A stretch of 64,000 nucleotides of DNA from Oleispira sp963851095 (lineage in GTDB: Bacteria > Pseudomonadota > Gammaproteobacteria > Pseudomonadales > Oceanobacteraceae), in NCBI GenBank assembly GCA_963851095.1, contig CAWKOX010000033.1, forward strand, positions 62,001-126,000, read 5' to 3'. Both the position numbers and the translations under genes were made by a program. The notes beneath the pieces were generated by a model, which searched no databases, was not told the DNA's origin, and saw only the letters and a list, made by a program, of their open reading frames with translations. Of this stretch, positions 42,635-50,687 are shown in pieces; position 1 is the first letter of the stretch; every line of letters begins with the position of its first letter.

Positions 42635-43414
42635 TTAGAATAAAAACTGAATACGTTGAGTGAAAAAGATTCCATTGATGGCACTAAAGGATTTTGAAAA
42701 GTGAGAAGAGCTAGAAAAGCCAGCGGCCAGTGCTGCATCGGTAATTGAATGGCCAGTGGCTAAATGAATGATGCCAATGAATACACGATAGCGTAGGCGA
42801 TATTTTGTAATCGGTATTCCCATTTGCTCTTTAAAGAGCTTTTCTAATCGAGAGGGTGATAAGCAGACTTCATCGGCAAAGTTTTTAACCGTTAAATTTT
42901 TTCGAACGGTCGATCGAATTCTTTGGACGACTTCTATAATACGCTGATCAAATTCTTGAAACAGGTGATGCTCTAAGTGTGGTTGAATAATAAACCCTCT
43001 TAACATACTGAACACTTGCTCAGGTGAGGGGGAGGTCTTACGAATGTGTAATAACGTTTCTATTAATGTTGCTTCATCTGGATGACCCACATGTACACAA
43101 TCACGGGCGTAGGACATGGTATTTTTAAGAGAAAAATAGTCTTGCGTCAAAGGTGCTAAGTAGTAAATTGCGATCACGGAACCATTGGTATCAATGTGCG
43201 CTTTATCAAAGCTGCTGCCCGCTTTTACTAAGCAAGACTTGGTCACTAAAGTATTGCCATCTTCTAACAATATTTTAAGATTACCTTGTAAGCAAATAAT
43301 AAGTTTGTCAGAGACAACGGCATGTTCTCTATGTGGCGCTGGATCGGTGCCAAGATATAACAGTTGGTTTATCCATATATAGAGTTTTCGACTGATTGGA
43401 TGCAGCTCGGTCAT
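42635..43414 (-). CDS. AraC family transcriptional regulator
   Basis: A 259-residue regulator. The C-terminal DNA-binding part has NLTVKNFADEVCLSPSRLEKLFKEQMGIPITKYR and SITDAALAAGFSSSSHFSKSFSAINGI. The N-terminal part (HREHAVVSDKLIICLQGNL, HIDTNGSVIAIYYLAP) looks like a cupin sensor. The end (FFTQRIQFLF) departs from the usual Pro-rich finish after GI, perhaps from local decay. It resembles the AraC gene at 12110, which lies beside an intact lipase; this one lies beside the esterase and foldase remnants. Confidence 0.8.
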   Translation of the reverse strand: MTELHPISRKLYIWINQLLYLGTDPAPHREHAVVSDKLIICLQGNLKILLEDGNTLVTKSCLVKAGSSFDKAHIDTNGSVIAIYYLAPLTQDYFSLKNTMSYARDCVHVGHPDEATLIETLLHIRKTSPSPEQVFSMLRGFIIQPHLEHHLFQEFDQRIIEVVQRIRSTVRKNLTVKNFADEVCLSPSRLEKLFKEQMGIPITKYRLRYRVFIGIIHLATGHSITDAALAAGFSSSSHFSKSFSAINGIFFTQRIQFLF

Positions 43415-43608
43415 AACCTGTTCACTTTTTTATTTTTATTTTTATATTTCTATGTACATGGCCTGTGGCCAAGAGGGATGACTAAAAAGTGATTATTAAA
43501 ATAAGATAAAAGCCATTGTCACAAAGCCTTAAGGTACTGTATATAAAGTAATAGCACTAAGGTTTATGAAAATGACTTCAAGTCGTCTATCTATTCTTAA
43601 TCAGCAAA

Positions 43609-44035
43609 TCAGTAATTGCACGTATCTCTGTACTCAGACACAGCACTGTTTGCAGCATGATCAGGTCCGCATAAAAAGAGAGGCAAGACGAGGTCCCCAC
43701 CAAATAATGGATGACTCCGGAGAAACAAAACCAGGCACAATAGCAATAGCCCCCATTGTTCCTGTCGTTCCCGTTGGGAAATGGATCGTACCTCCTCCAA
43801 AGCCGTTTACTGATCTTGAAACGGATTGCGTTGATACCGAATAAGGGCCAGCTTCCGCTTCTAAGGACGAAATCGTCGGGTTTGGACCTCGACTGAAGTC
43901 ACATTCACCTTCGCAAGGTGTCGGCTCTGGAATAGGGTCTACGGGTTCTGGGCTAGGGGTCCAACTTAAGGCATTCATAGATACAAGTAGTACACTTGTA
44001 CCCAGAGACAGTTTCTGAAGGATAGATTTGTTCAT
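43609..44035 (-). pseudogene. PET-hydrolase/cutinase-like esterase gene with an internal deletion
   Basis: From ATG 44035 there is a signal peptide (about 24 residues, ending NALS-W), a Pro/Glu-rich linker with CEGEC, and the domain start RGPNPTISSLEAEAGPY, GFGGGTIHFPTG, GAIAIVPGF and WWGPRLAS. There the gene jumps: the same bases continue out of frame as LFLCGPDHAAN..SEYRDTCNY, which is how these enzymes end, with its stop at 43609. About 170 residues are missing, including GxSxGG serine, Asp and His. The frame in use ends early at FMRT (43661). It must be inactive. Family: polyesterase-lipase-cutinase, type II-like (IsPETase and the Oleispira enzyme). Confidence 0.9.
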
Positions 44036-44276
44036 GGGTTCAACCTTTAAAAGTATTGTTATTATTTTTTGATAGTCAGAAAATTTGCATCTTCAACCAT
44101 CCTAACCTTCGATAGTACGGGAGTTGAAAAAGGTTCGCTTTCACGAATTAGCACTTATTAGATAAGCCTCTTCATGCTTTGGTTTCTTCCATTTTGGCAT
44201 AGGACAAAAAGTTGAGCTTGGTCATCTTTTGTATACATCTTTTAGGCCCACTGCACGGTTAAGGTTAAATACGGTA

Positions 44277-44402
44277 GCCAGCAGTTCAAGCGGTTCTTTC
44301 TGCTTAGAGCTTTATAAAGGCTTAGGTTGAAATCTAAGATCGAGTACAAAAAGGCGAACAGCAGTGTTCGCCTTTTTTTGTGTCTGCCCAAAAAGTGAAT
44401 AA
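44277..44402 (+). repeat. Duplicated 3' end and terminator of ppaC
   Basis: This matches 41036-41175: the last codons of ppaC (GCCAGCAGTTCAAGCGGTTC..), a diverged spacer, the terminator stem AAAAAGGCGAAC/GTTCGCC and the bases TGTCTGCC..AAAAAGTGAATAA beyond it, which belong to the Lnt-like remnant. The copy carries its own terminator at 44348-44379. The two copies flank 3.1 kb of decayed genes in direct orientation. Confidence 0.9.
44348..44379. terminator. Second copy of the ppaC terminator
   Basis: AAAAAGGCGAAC pairs with GTTCGCCTTTTTTT around AGCAGT; only one loop base differs from the copy at 41122. It still looks functional and would shield nirK from upstream transcription. Confidence 0.85.
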
Positions 44403-44791
44403 ATAAAACGTAGATGTATTTTATAGGGCCTTCAATATGTTTATTATATGCATCCTCTACCATACCGCCACCTGCTTTCCTTGGTAAATTTTGGCTGTAC
44501 CTATCTGACTTTCCTATTGGCTTTAGTTTCATATGTCATTAATTTACTGTACTAAATTGAATTTAACTTAACTCTCTCCTTTGTCAGTAACCATTAGATT
44601 AGAAATTGAGCTAGATCATTATTGTCTTATTGTTCTTCATAATATGCATTCTGAACTTCAAACACAGTTAAAAAGTTGAGCTTGATCATTATTTGTATGC
44701 AGGCCTTGCTATACGATCAACTTGAGAAATAAATTTGTAGCAATAACTCTATTCAAAATTTATTTTTCCAACGCTTATGGCGTTCTAAAGA

Positions 44792-44832
44792 ATAACGTAT
44801 TTTAAAATGGCGTACTTAAACATAACGTATTT
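44792..44832 (+). promoter_or_regulatory. Candidate operator region of nirK
   Basis: ATAACGTATTT occurs at 44792-44802 and 44822-44832, 30 bases apart. The first overlaps the palindrome ATTTTAAAAT (44799-44808). AT-rich palindromes of this kind are typical of NO-responsive regulators such as NsrR, but no consensus match can be claimed. No clear FNR box (TTGAT-N4-ATCAA) was seen. Confidence 0.3.
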
Positions 44833-44975
44833 GAAGATAGTCACCGTGTTCATGTTTCTTACGAGTGCCACCGGTAAATTAAGAGTGGTCAGTGGTATGT
44901 AAGTTTCATCTAGCACCGATGATTTTTAACCAAAAGATACGTAAAAAATTTTACCTAAAAGAGTGGATTACAAGT

Positions 44976-46070
44976 ATGAAACGTAATATGAAAAAAATCA
45001 GTCAATGCTTAGCAGCTATGGTCGTCCTCGCTGGATTCTCATTCACTGCACAGGCGCAAACAGATGTTGATAGCTTACCCCGAGTGAAACAACAATTAGT
45101 TGATCCACCGATGCTACCTGAGCATGACCAAGTATCTACTGGTCAGAAAGTTGTGCAGGTAAAAATGGAAATCATCGAAAAAAAGATGGTTATCGATGAA
45201 GCAGGAACAGAAGTCTGGGCATTTACCTACAACGGTACAGTACCAGGGCCAATGATTGTTGCTCACCAAGGGGACTACATTGAACTAACACTGGTTAATA
45301 AAAGCCAAAACTCCATGGTGCACAACATCGACTTTCACGCTTCAACAGGTGCAATGGGCGGTGGTGCCTTAACTGATATCGCACCGGGTGAAGAGGTTGT
45401 TTTACGCTTTAAGGCGACAAAATCAGGTGTTTTTGTTTACCACTGTGCACCAGGTGGCATCATGATTCCATGGCACGTTGCTCGTGGTATGAGTGGCGCA
45501 ATTACCATCCTTCCTAAAGAAGGTCTAACTGATGGTGACGGCAACTCTCTAACTTACGATCGTGCGTACTACATTGGTGAGCAAGATTACTACATTCCAA
45601 AAGATGAGAATGGTAAGTACAAAAAATATGCGACAGCTTCTGCAGGAATGTCTGATGAGTTAGAAGTAATGAAAACTCTAACACCTTCACACATTGTATT
45701 TAATGGCAAAGTGGGTGCTTTAACAGGCAAGAATTCACTAAAAGCGAAAGTGGGTGAAAACGTTTTGATTCTTCATACTCAAGCAAATCGCGATACACGT
45801 CCTCACTTAATTGGTGGCCACGGTGATTATGTTTGGGAAAGAGGTTCATTTATTAACGCACCGCAGCGTGATTTAGAAACATGGTTTATTGCTGGTGGTA
45901 GTGCAGGTGCAGCCTTGTATGAGTTCAAACAGCCAGGTACTTACGCATACGTTAACCACAATCTAATTGAAGCCGTAATGAAAGGCGCAACTGCTATCTT
46001 CAATGTTGAAGGTGAGTGGAATGATGACCTTATGACTCAGTTAGTTAAACCACGTCATATCAAAAAGTAA
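44976..46070 (+). CDS. nirK: Copper-containing nitrite reductase
   Basis: A 364-residue periplasmic trimeric enzyme reducing nitrite to nitric oxide. Signal peptide ends FTAQAQ-TD. Two cupredoxin domains: type 1 and type 2 copper ligands lie in MVHNIDFHAS, VFVYHCAP..PWHVARGMSG (His-Cys then His and Met) and HLIGGHGDYVW. The domain-2 block YIGEQDYYIPKDENGKYKKY is a NirK hallmark. I start at 44976; a longer frame from 44892 adds residues that are not a signal peptide, and ATG 44988 is another option. First gene of nirK-nirV-sco. No other denitrification genes are in view. Confidence 0.93.
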   Translation: MKRNMKKISQCLAAMVVLAGFSFTAQAQTDVDSLPRVKQQLVDPPMLPEHDQVSTGQKVVQVKMEIIEKKMVIDEAGTEVWAFTYNGTVPGPMIVAHQGDYIELTLVNKSQNSMVHNIDFHASTGAMGGGALTDIAPGEEVVLRFKATKSGVFVYHCAPGGIMIPWHVARGMSGAITILPKEGLTDGDGNSLTYDRAYYIGEQDYYIPKDENGKYKKYATASAGMSDELEVMKTLTPSHIVFNGKVGALTGKNSLKAKVGENVLILHTQANRDTRPHLIGGHGDYVWERGSFINAPQRDLETWFIAGGSAGAALYEFKQPGTYAYVNHNLIEAVMKGATAIFNVEGEWNDDLMTQLVKPRHIKK

Positions 46071-46073
46071 GCA

Positions 46074-46874
46074 ATGAATATTCGCAAAGTGATTGCGGTT
46101 CTGTTGGCACTCCCTATTTCAATCTTAACGATTGAAGTCAGTAGTGCCGCACAAGAGGATAATCAATTGAGTGCAATTGATTATCCCTTGATTTCAGTTC
46201 CAGCAGGAAGTTATACCTTATTAATCCCAGATAATAACTTTTTTAAGTTAGATCATCTGGAGAAAAAGGTGGCCTTTGACTCCGCTTTCCAGATAGGAAA
46301 GTTTGAAGTAAGCAACCGCCTTTGGAACGAGTGCTTTAAATTTAAAGGGTGTAATAGACCCGCTACGTTAAGAGAAGGTGAAACGCTTGATTCACCGGTT
46401 GTAAGAATTAATTGGCACGATGCTTATGCTTTTTCTAAATGGTATTCTTCACATACCAATAAGTATTATCGTTTGCCTACCGAAGAAGAATGGATTTATG
46501 CCGCACATTTAGGCAAAGATCATCGTAATATCGAAATTCAATATGACTATTCGGATTTACAAAAAATCCGGAACATCTCAAAAAGAACGATGCCCCTTGG
46601 TTCATTTAAAGAAAACGCAATTGGTTTTTCTGATTACCAGGGCAATGTTTGGGAATGGACGCTTACCTGTTGGTATGCCTCTAAAGATAAGAAGTTAAAA
46701 GACTACTCAATTGCCGAATTGAATACACCTCGTGCCTGTACTACCCGAATTGTACAAGGTGAAAATCGATCACATATCCCTGATTTTATTGTAGATACTT
46801 ATAGTGGTGGTTGTGCAACGTTAGAACCTGCCGCAAATTTAGGCTTTCGTTTAGTATTAGAGGAAACCAAATGA
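46074..46874 (+). CDS. nirV: NirV-like SUMF1-domain protein
   Basis: A 266-residue exported protein (signal ending SSAAQ) of the formylglycine-generating-enzyme-like family: LISVPAGSYTLL, FQIGKFEVSNRLWNECF, VVRINWHDAYAFSKWYSS, YYRLPTEEEWIYAAHLG, NAIGFSDYQGNVWEWTLTCW and a C-terminal LGFRLVLEE. Proteins of this type next to nirK are called NirV; their job is unknown. The usual active-site cysteines of true formylglycine enzymes are not evident. It starts 3 bases after nirK stops and overlaps sco (ATGA). Confidence 0.87.
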   Translation: MNIRKVIAVLLALPISILTIEVSSAAQEDNQLSAIDYPLISVPAGSYTLLIPDNNFFKLDHLEKKVAFDSAFQIGKFEVSNRLWNECFKFKGCNRPATLREGETLDSPVVRINWHDAYAFSKWYSSHTNKYYRLPTEEEWIYAAHLGKDHRNIEIQYDYSDLQKIRNISKRTMPLGSFKENAIGFSDYQGNVWEWTLTCWYASKDKKLKDYSIAELNTPRACTTRIVQGENRSHIPDFIVDTYSGGCATLEPAANLGFRLVLEETK

Positions 46875-47449
46875 GAACGTTATTTTTAGTTTTATGCTGT
46901 TATTTTTTTACGCCTGCTTGGGCAGAGCTGTCAGCCCCCCCTCAAGTAACGGGTGCTGCATTAATCGGTGGGGCTTTTAGTTTAATTGATCATACGGGGA
47001 CCGCGGTTACTGAAAAAAACTTTCAAGATAAATACATGCTGGTTTTCTTTGGCTTTACAAATTGCCCCAGTGTTTGTCCACTTGGCCTTAGCCGAATGAT
47101 ACGCGCACTAAAACAGATAGATGATTTTGAAAGTAAAATAACCCCTGTTTTTATCACGGTTGACCCAGAGCGTGATACACCAGAAAGAATGACTACCTAC
47201 CTTGGCCATTATCATTCTAGCTTTGTCGGGCTAACAGGCAGTGAAGAGCAACTTGAGCAAGTCAAAACAGCTTATCGGGCTTATTCGTTCAAATCAAAAG
47301 ATCCTGATTCTGATAACTATAGCTATGATCATAGTTCGATGATTTACCTGATGGATAAGCAAGGGCAGTACATTACGCACTTTTCAGATCAAACCTCTGT
47401 TGATGAAATGAGCGTGATCGTACAAAAAAATATGCAAACCCACGATTAA
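46871..47449 (+). CDS. SCO1/SenC family copper chaperone
   Basis: A 192-residue exported thioredoxin-fold protein. Signal peptide ends AWA-EL. Copper ligands are C65 and C69 in FTNCPSVCP, with the His in YSYDHSSMIYLM; VFITVDPERDTPE is a typical SCO block. SCO proteins deliver copper to cytochrome oxidase; in a nirK operon it likely loads NirK copper. Start ATG overlaps the nirV stop (ATGA). The frame reaches back to 46811, but that stretch reads through nirV. Confidence 0.9.
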   Translation: MRTLFLVLCCYFFTPAWAELSAPPQVTGAALIGGAFSLIDHTGTAVTEKNFQDKYMLVFFGFTNCPSVCPLGLSRMIRALKQIDDFESKITPVFITVDPERDTPERMTTYLGHYHSSFVGLTGSEEQLEQVKTAYRAYSFKSKDPDSDNYSYDHSSMIYLMDKQGQYITHFSDQTSVDEMSVIVQKNMQTHD

Positions 47450-47534
47450 ATTGACTGAGTTAAGCGGTCTTCACTCGTAATGAGCGTTATAATTATCTTA
47501 TGTAAGAGTATTAATCATAGGATGGGCGCTAGCG

Positions 47535-49109
47535 GTGAAGAGTGAAGTAGGTTGTTGGGTTACCTGTTCTGAGTGCCAAGGTCGTGGCCGCAAGAGTAAG
47601 CGCTTGCGCAAAAAAGTACGATTGAACTTTCAAAGGGCCTTAGAAGCATTTGAAAAATCAAATGGTGACGGCCCAGCTCCCGTACGCCCAAAACCTCATC
47701 TCGATCTATGCTCACACTGTTCAGGCTCAGGCTTGTTCCGCAGTCCTGAACACTCTTTGTCAGATATAATTCCGGATACTAAAAATTATCCAAAGGTTGC
47801 CATTATTGGTGGTGGCATTGGGGGTGTTGCTCTAGCGGTTGCTTGCTTACATCGCGGTATTCCTTTTACTCTTTATGAGCGCGATAGCGGTTTTGAAGCA
47901 CGCTCTCAAGGTTATGGACTTACGCTACAGCAAGCCAGTAAAGCCATTGAAGGCTTGGGTATATTTTCGTTAGCGCAAGGCATTGTTTCGACGCGACACG
48001 TTGTACACAATACTGAAGGTCGAGTCTTGGGCGAATGGGGAGTAAGAAAATGGGTTCCTACAGAAGCACAGGCTGAGCCTAAGCGTACAAATATTCATAT
48101 TGCGAGACAGTTGTTACGCAAAGCACTGCTTGAACAGCTCGGTGAGCAATTTGATGAGTCATCAGATGAGCCATTAGACAGTCAAATAAAGAGCCGAGTA
48201 CAATGGAATCACCAGCTAATCGATCTCAAACAAAGAGCCGACAAGCACAGTAATGGCAAGGGTGTTGAGCTTAACTTCCAGGTTCAAGTTCAAGATGAGA
48301 AAACAGGTCTTTGGCATAAACAAAATCAAACCGATTACGCAGATCTGGTTGTCGGTGCCGATGGCATTCGCAGCGCTGTACGAAAAACATTAATCACAGA
48401 AGGAACGTCACCGTTACAATATTTAGGCTGTATTGTGATTTTGGGCATTTGCCCTCTAGCCGACATTAAGGATGAGTATGATGATGTTCTAAAAACTGAT
48501 TCTATCAAAAGTGACTTGTTAGATTCTGCAACGGTATTCCAAACCGCTAATGGCCATGAACGTATGTACATAATGCCTTTTACTTCCAATTCAGTAATGT
48601 GGCAACTGAGTTTTCCGATGGAAGAAGGTGACGCTAAACAGTTAAGTGCTCAAGGCCCAGAAGCCTTAAAGCAAGAAGCGATAAAACGCTGCCAATGGCA
48701 TTCCCCTATCCCTCAAATTATAAAAGCAACTCAAGCTCAGCAAGTATCGGGATACCCCGCTTACGATCGAGCACTGCTTGAACCGAGTCAGCTAGAAAAA
48801 GGCCTTCACGCAACCCTAATAGGAGATGCTGCGCATCCGATGAGTCCGTTTAAAGGCCAAGGAGCCAACCAAGCACTGCTGGATGCTTTATCGCTAGCGC
48901 GCACCATCACCAGAGCCTGTCGACCCCAATCAAATTGGCGAGAAGCGGGAATTAGGGCAAGTGTATTAACCGAGTTTGAAACAGAAATGCTACAACGCAG
49001 TTCAAAAAAAGTGAAAGAATCCGCAGAGGCCGCTGAGTTTTTACATACCGATAGCGTATTAAATGAAAGTGATGCGCCTAGAGGGCGGAATGTAACTTCT
49101 AATGATTAG
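47535..49109 (+). CDS. FAD-dependent monooxygenase-type protein with an N-terminal DnaJ-like zinc finger
   Basis: A 524-residue protein. Residues 7-66 carry two CxxCxGxG motifs: C11SEC14QGRG and C59SHC62SGSG, the zinc-binding repeats of DnaJ, separated by a Lys/Arg-rich linker. The flavin domain follows: GGGIGG near 93-98, YERDSGFEARSQGYGLTL, VGADGIRSAVRKTL (DG motif) and LIGDAAHPMSPFKGQGANQAL (GD motif), typical of p-hydroxybenzoate-hydroxylase-type (UbiH/TetX) monooxygenases. So the fold suggests hydroxylation of an aromatic or similar substrate. The finger suggests protein or RNA contact. Start is GTG. It lies 85 bases after sco, on the same strand. Confidence 0.82.
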   Translation: MKSEVGCWVTCSECQGRGRKSKRLRKKVRLNFQRALEAFEKSNGDGPAPVRPKPHLDLCSHCSGSGLFRSPEHSLSDIIPDTKNYPKVAIIGGGIGGVALAVACLHRGIPFTLYERDSGFEARSQGYGLTLQQASKAIEGLGIFSLAQGIVSTRHVVHNTEGRVLGEWGVRKWVPTEAQAEPKRTNIHIARQLLRKALLEQLGEQFDESSDEPLDSQIKSRVQWNHQLIDLKQRADKHSNGKGVELNFQVQVQDEKTGLWHKQNQTDYADLVVGADGIRSAVRKTLITEGTSPLQYLGCIVILGICPLADIKDEYDDVLKTDSIKSDLLDSATVFQTANGHERMYIMPFTSNSVMWQLSFPMEEGDAKQLSAQGPEALKQEAIKRCQWHSPIPQIIKATQAQQVSGYPAYDRALLEPSQLEKGLHATLIGDAAHPMSPFKGQGANQALLDALSLARTITRACRPQSNWREAGIRASVLTEFETEMLQRSSKKVKESAEAAEFLHTDSVLNESDAPRGRNVTSND

Positions 49110-49249
49110 TTAATAAAGTGTTTATTAGCACGACCTATGCATGATAGTAAGATTATTTATATTCAAGTATAGTTCGGTTAGCGCTGATTTTGACTTACTT
49201 ATAATTACTTTTTCACAAAATTAGTTTTGATATTTTAAAAGGATTTTCG

Positions 49250-49495
49250 ATGTATAACTGCCCTCACTGTAAGAAGAGTTCTATAAGTACGATCAGTAAG
49301 CTTTTTACCGGATCAGCCTTAACCAAGACATGTTCACGTTGTCAAAGAGACTGGAGTGTTTCTTGGATATCAATGCTATGGCTTCTGTTTCTATTGATAC
49401 CTAATTTTTTCACAAACGAACTCAGTCTAATTCTTGGTGGAGCATTTGTTAGTTTGGTTGGTATTGTATTTTTTACTCCGGTAGTAAAAAGGTAG
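49250..49495 (+). CDS. Small zinc-ribbon membrane protein
   Basis: An 81-residue protein with CPHC (residues 4-7) and CSRC (28-31), forming a zinc ribbon, followed by two hydrophobic segments (about 40-55 and 58-76). It is similar in design to the protein at 39610-39903. Ribosome site AAAAGGATT. Function unknown. Confidence 0.6.
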   Translation: MYNCPHCKKSSISTISKLFTGSALTKTCSRCQRDWSVSWISMLWLLFLLIPNFFTNELSLILGGAFVSLVGIVFFTPVVKR

Positions 49496-49555
49496 AGATA
49501 AATACTCATGAAGTTATAAGTTTTTATATTAAACAATACTCAAGGAAAACTAGGT

Positions 49556-50035
49556 TTGAAAGTAATTATTGCCGTGCTAATTCTCTTATTGGCAGCTTGT
49601 GATAAATTTGAGAATCATATTTACGACTGCTTGAATTTTGACGGCCCTGTTTTTGATGATACGAACATACCTGTGGCCGTATTGAATGAAGAATACTTTT
49701 CAGAAACAACAGTATCGATTGTGAATGATAATTATGACGACTGGTACACTTATGAGTTTGATTTTATTGGTGAGTTGCCTTACGGGCTTGAATTTGTAGT
49801 TGATAATGATAGACGCTCTATAAAAATTATAGGAACACCTCTGCAAGTTGGATACTATAACTTTAAAATAAACGTAAAGGTTTCTGAGCCTGAAAGTCCA
49901 AATGATAATCAATATTATGAAAATACTCAGATTGAGGATCCTTTTACTGAAGAACCATACGATGATGGAGATGATTTGTGTAGGAGTCGTCAATCAAAGG
50001 AATTCACGTTAGAAGTAAAAGCATTCACCTCATAG
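49556..50035 (+). CDS. Lipoprotein with an immunoglobulin-like domain
   Basis: A 159-residue lipoprotein: TTG start after AAGGAAAA, hydrophobic signal, LLAAC with Cys near 15. The body has the pattern of bacterial putative-Ig domains: GELPYGLEF..RSIKIIGTPLQVGYYNFKINV. A Glu/Asp-rich stretch (EEPYDDGDD) precedes the C-terminal strand. It may bind calcium or other surface components. No close family recognised. Confidence 0.6.
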   Translation: MKVIIAVLILLLAACDKFENHIYDCLNFDGPVFDDTNIPVAVLNEEYFSETTVSIVNDNYDDWYTYEFDFIGELPYGLEFVVDNDRRSIKIIGTPLQVGYYNFKINVKVSEPESPNDNQYYENTQIEDPFTEEPYDDGDDLCRSRQSKEFTLEVKAFTS

Positions 50036-50090
50036 TAATGGCGTAGTTCTCTCTTTACTTCGTCATTACTTATAGGGGCATCAAACTCTT

Positions 50091-50121
50091 AAAAAGAAAA
50101 TGGGCGCATAATATGCGCCCA
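50091..50121 (-). terminator. Terminator of the small basic protein gene
   Basis: TGGGCGCAT (50101-50109) pairs with ATGCGCCCA (50113-50121). On the minus strand it is followed by a TTTTCTTTTT run, as expected for the leftward transcript ending there. Confidence 0.8.
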
Positions 50122-50127
50122 GGGGTG

Positions 50128-50229
50128 CTATTTAAGATTCGCCGCACTAGTCAATTTACGTTTATCTTTTTTGTCGTTACGCTTTTCTTTCAATGTTCGT
50201 TTGGGCTGCTTTTTAACGTTCTTAGCCAT
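50128..50229 (-). CDS. 33-residue very basic protein
   Basis: A short gene: ATG at 50229, stop TAG, 33 residues of which about half are Lys or Arg (MAKNVKKQPKRTLKEKRND..). GAGGAAG lies 6-7 bases before ATG, a strong ribosome site. A terminator follows directly. The combination of site, clean ends and terminator argues for a real gene. The composition suggests a nucleic-acid or ribosome-associated peptide. Confidence 0.65.
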   Translation of the reverse strand: MAKNVKKQPKRTLKEKRNDKKDKRKLTSAANLK

Positions 50230-50309
50230 GATGACTTCCTCAAAAATTCAGTATTAAATCAGTATTAAAGTAATTAGATGTTGTCACGCATTTAAAACTT
50301 CATATTGAA

Positions 50310-50636
50310 TCAATGATTACCTCCCTTGGGCGGTTGAGTATTTATGATACTCAAAACCTGAAAATCAATTATTCTGCCAAAGACATCAACACTGATGTTT
50401 TGCCCTGATACCGATCCTAATAGCTCAGAGCCGAGTGCCGATAGATAAGAAACTTTTCCTGAATTCGGGTCACTGTCGTCAGGTTCGGTTAACGTTATGC
50501 GAGAACTGGTAAACGTCTGCTTATCTAATAGCTTAATCTTGCTACCTATTTGAGCTTGATACACTCGATTAATATTTCGCGTACTATTGTTTTTAAAATC
50601 TTCAACAATACGAACCAAAGAAAGGTGATTCTTCAT
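50310..50636 (-). CDS. GreA/GreB C-terminal-domain-like protein
   Basis: A 108-residue protein. The second half matches the C-terminal domain of Gre factors and Rnk: IGSKIKLLDKQ, ITLTEPDDSDPNSGKVSYLSALGSELLG and VDVFGRIIDFQVLSI. The N-terminal coiled-coil with the acidic tip is absent or very short, so it could bind RNA polymerase without cleavage activity, like Rnk. I start at ATG 50636, behind AGGGGGC; the frame reaches 50687 but that part looks like a chance hydrophobic stretch. Confidence 0.7.
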   Translation of the reverse strand: MKNHLSLVRIVEDFKNNSTRNINRVYQAQIGSKIKLLDKQTFTSSRITLTEPDDSDPNSGKVSYLSALGSELLGSVSGQNISVDVFGRIIDFQVLSIINTQPPKGGNH

Positions 50637-50687
50637 CACGCCCCCTAATACCAATAACCAAAATATAGGCACGATTACGCGCCGCAA

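Larger units (their letters stand above)
44036..44975. other. Gene-free region of repeats and duplicated debris
   Basis: The 940 bases before nirK hold no convincing gene. They contain two 31-bp direct repeats (44206-44236 and 44670-44700, 27 of 31 identical, beginning AAAAAGTTGAGCTTG), the duplicated ppaC tail (44277-44402), and the nirK promoter region (44750-44975). A minus open frame at 44242-44532 merely reads through the duplicated terminator. Confidence 0.7.

Noticed and set aside
43566..43844. Plus-strand open frame opposite the PET-hydrolase remnant
   Set aside because: It is the antisense of the remnant; the minus strand carries the recognisable sequence.
44242..44532. Minus-strand open frame of 96 codons
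   Set aside because: It reads backwards through the duplicated ppaC terminator and repeat debris.
44976..46070. Multicopper oxidase instead of nitrite reductase
   Set aside because: The copper-ligand blocks and the second-domain sequence fit NirK, and nirV and sco follow.
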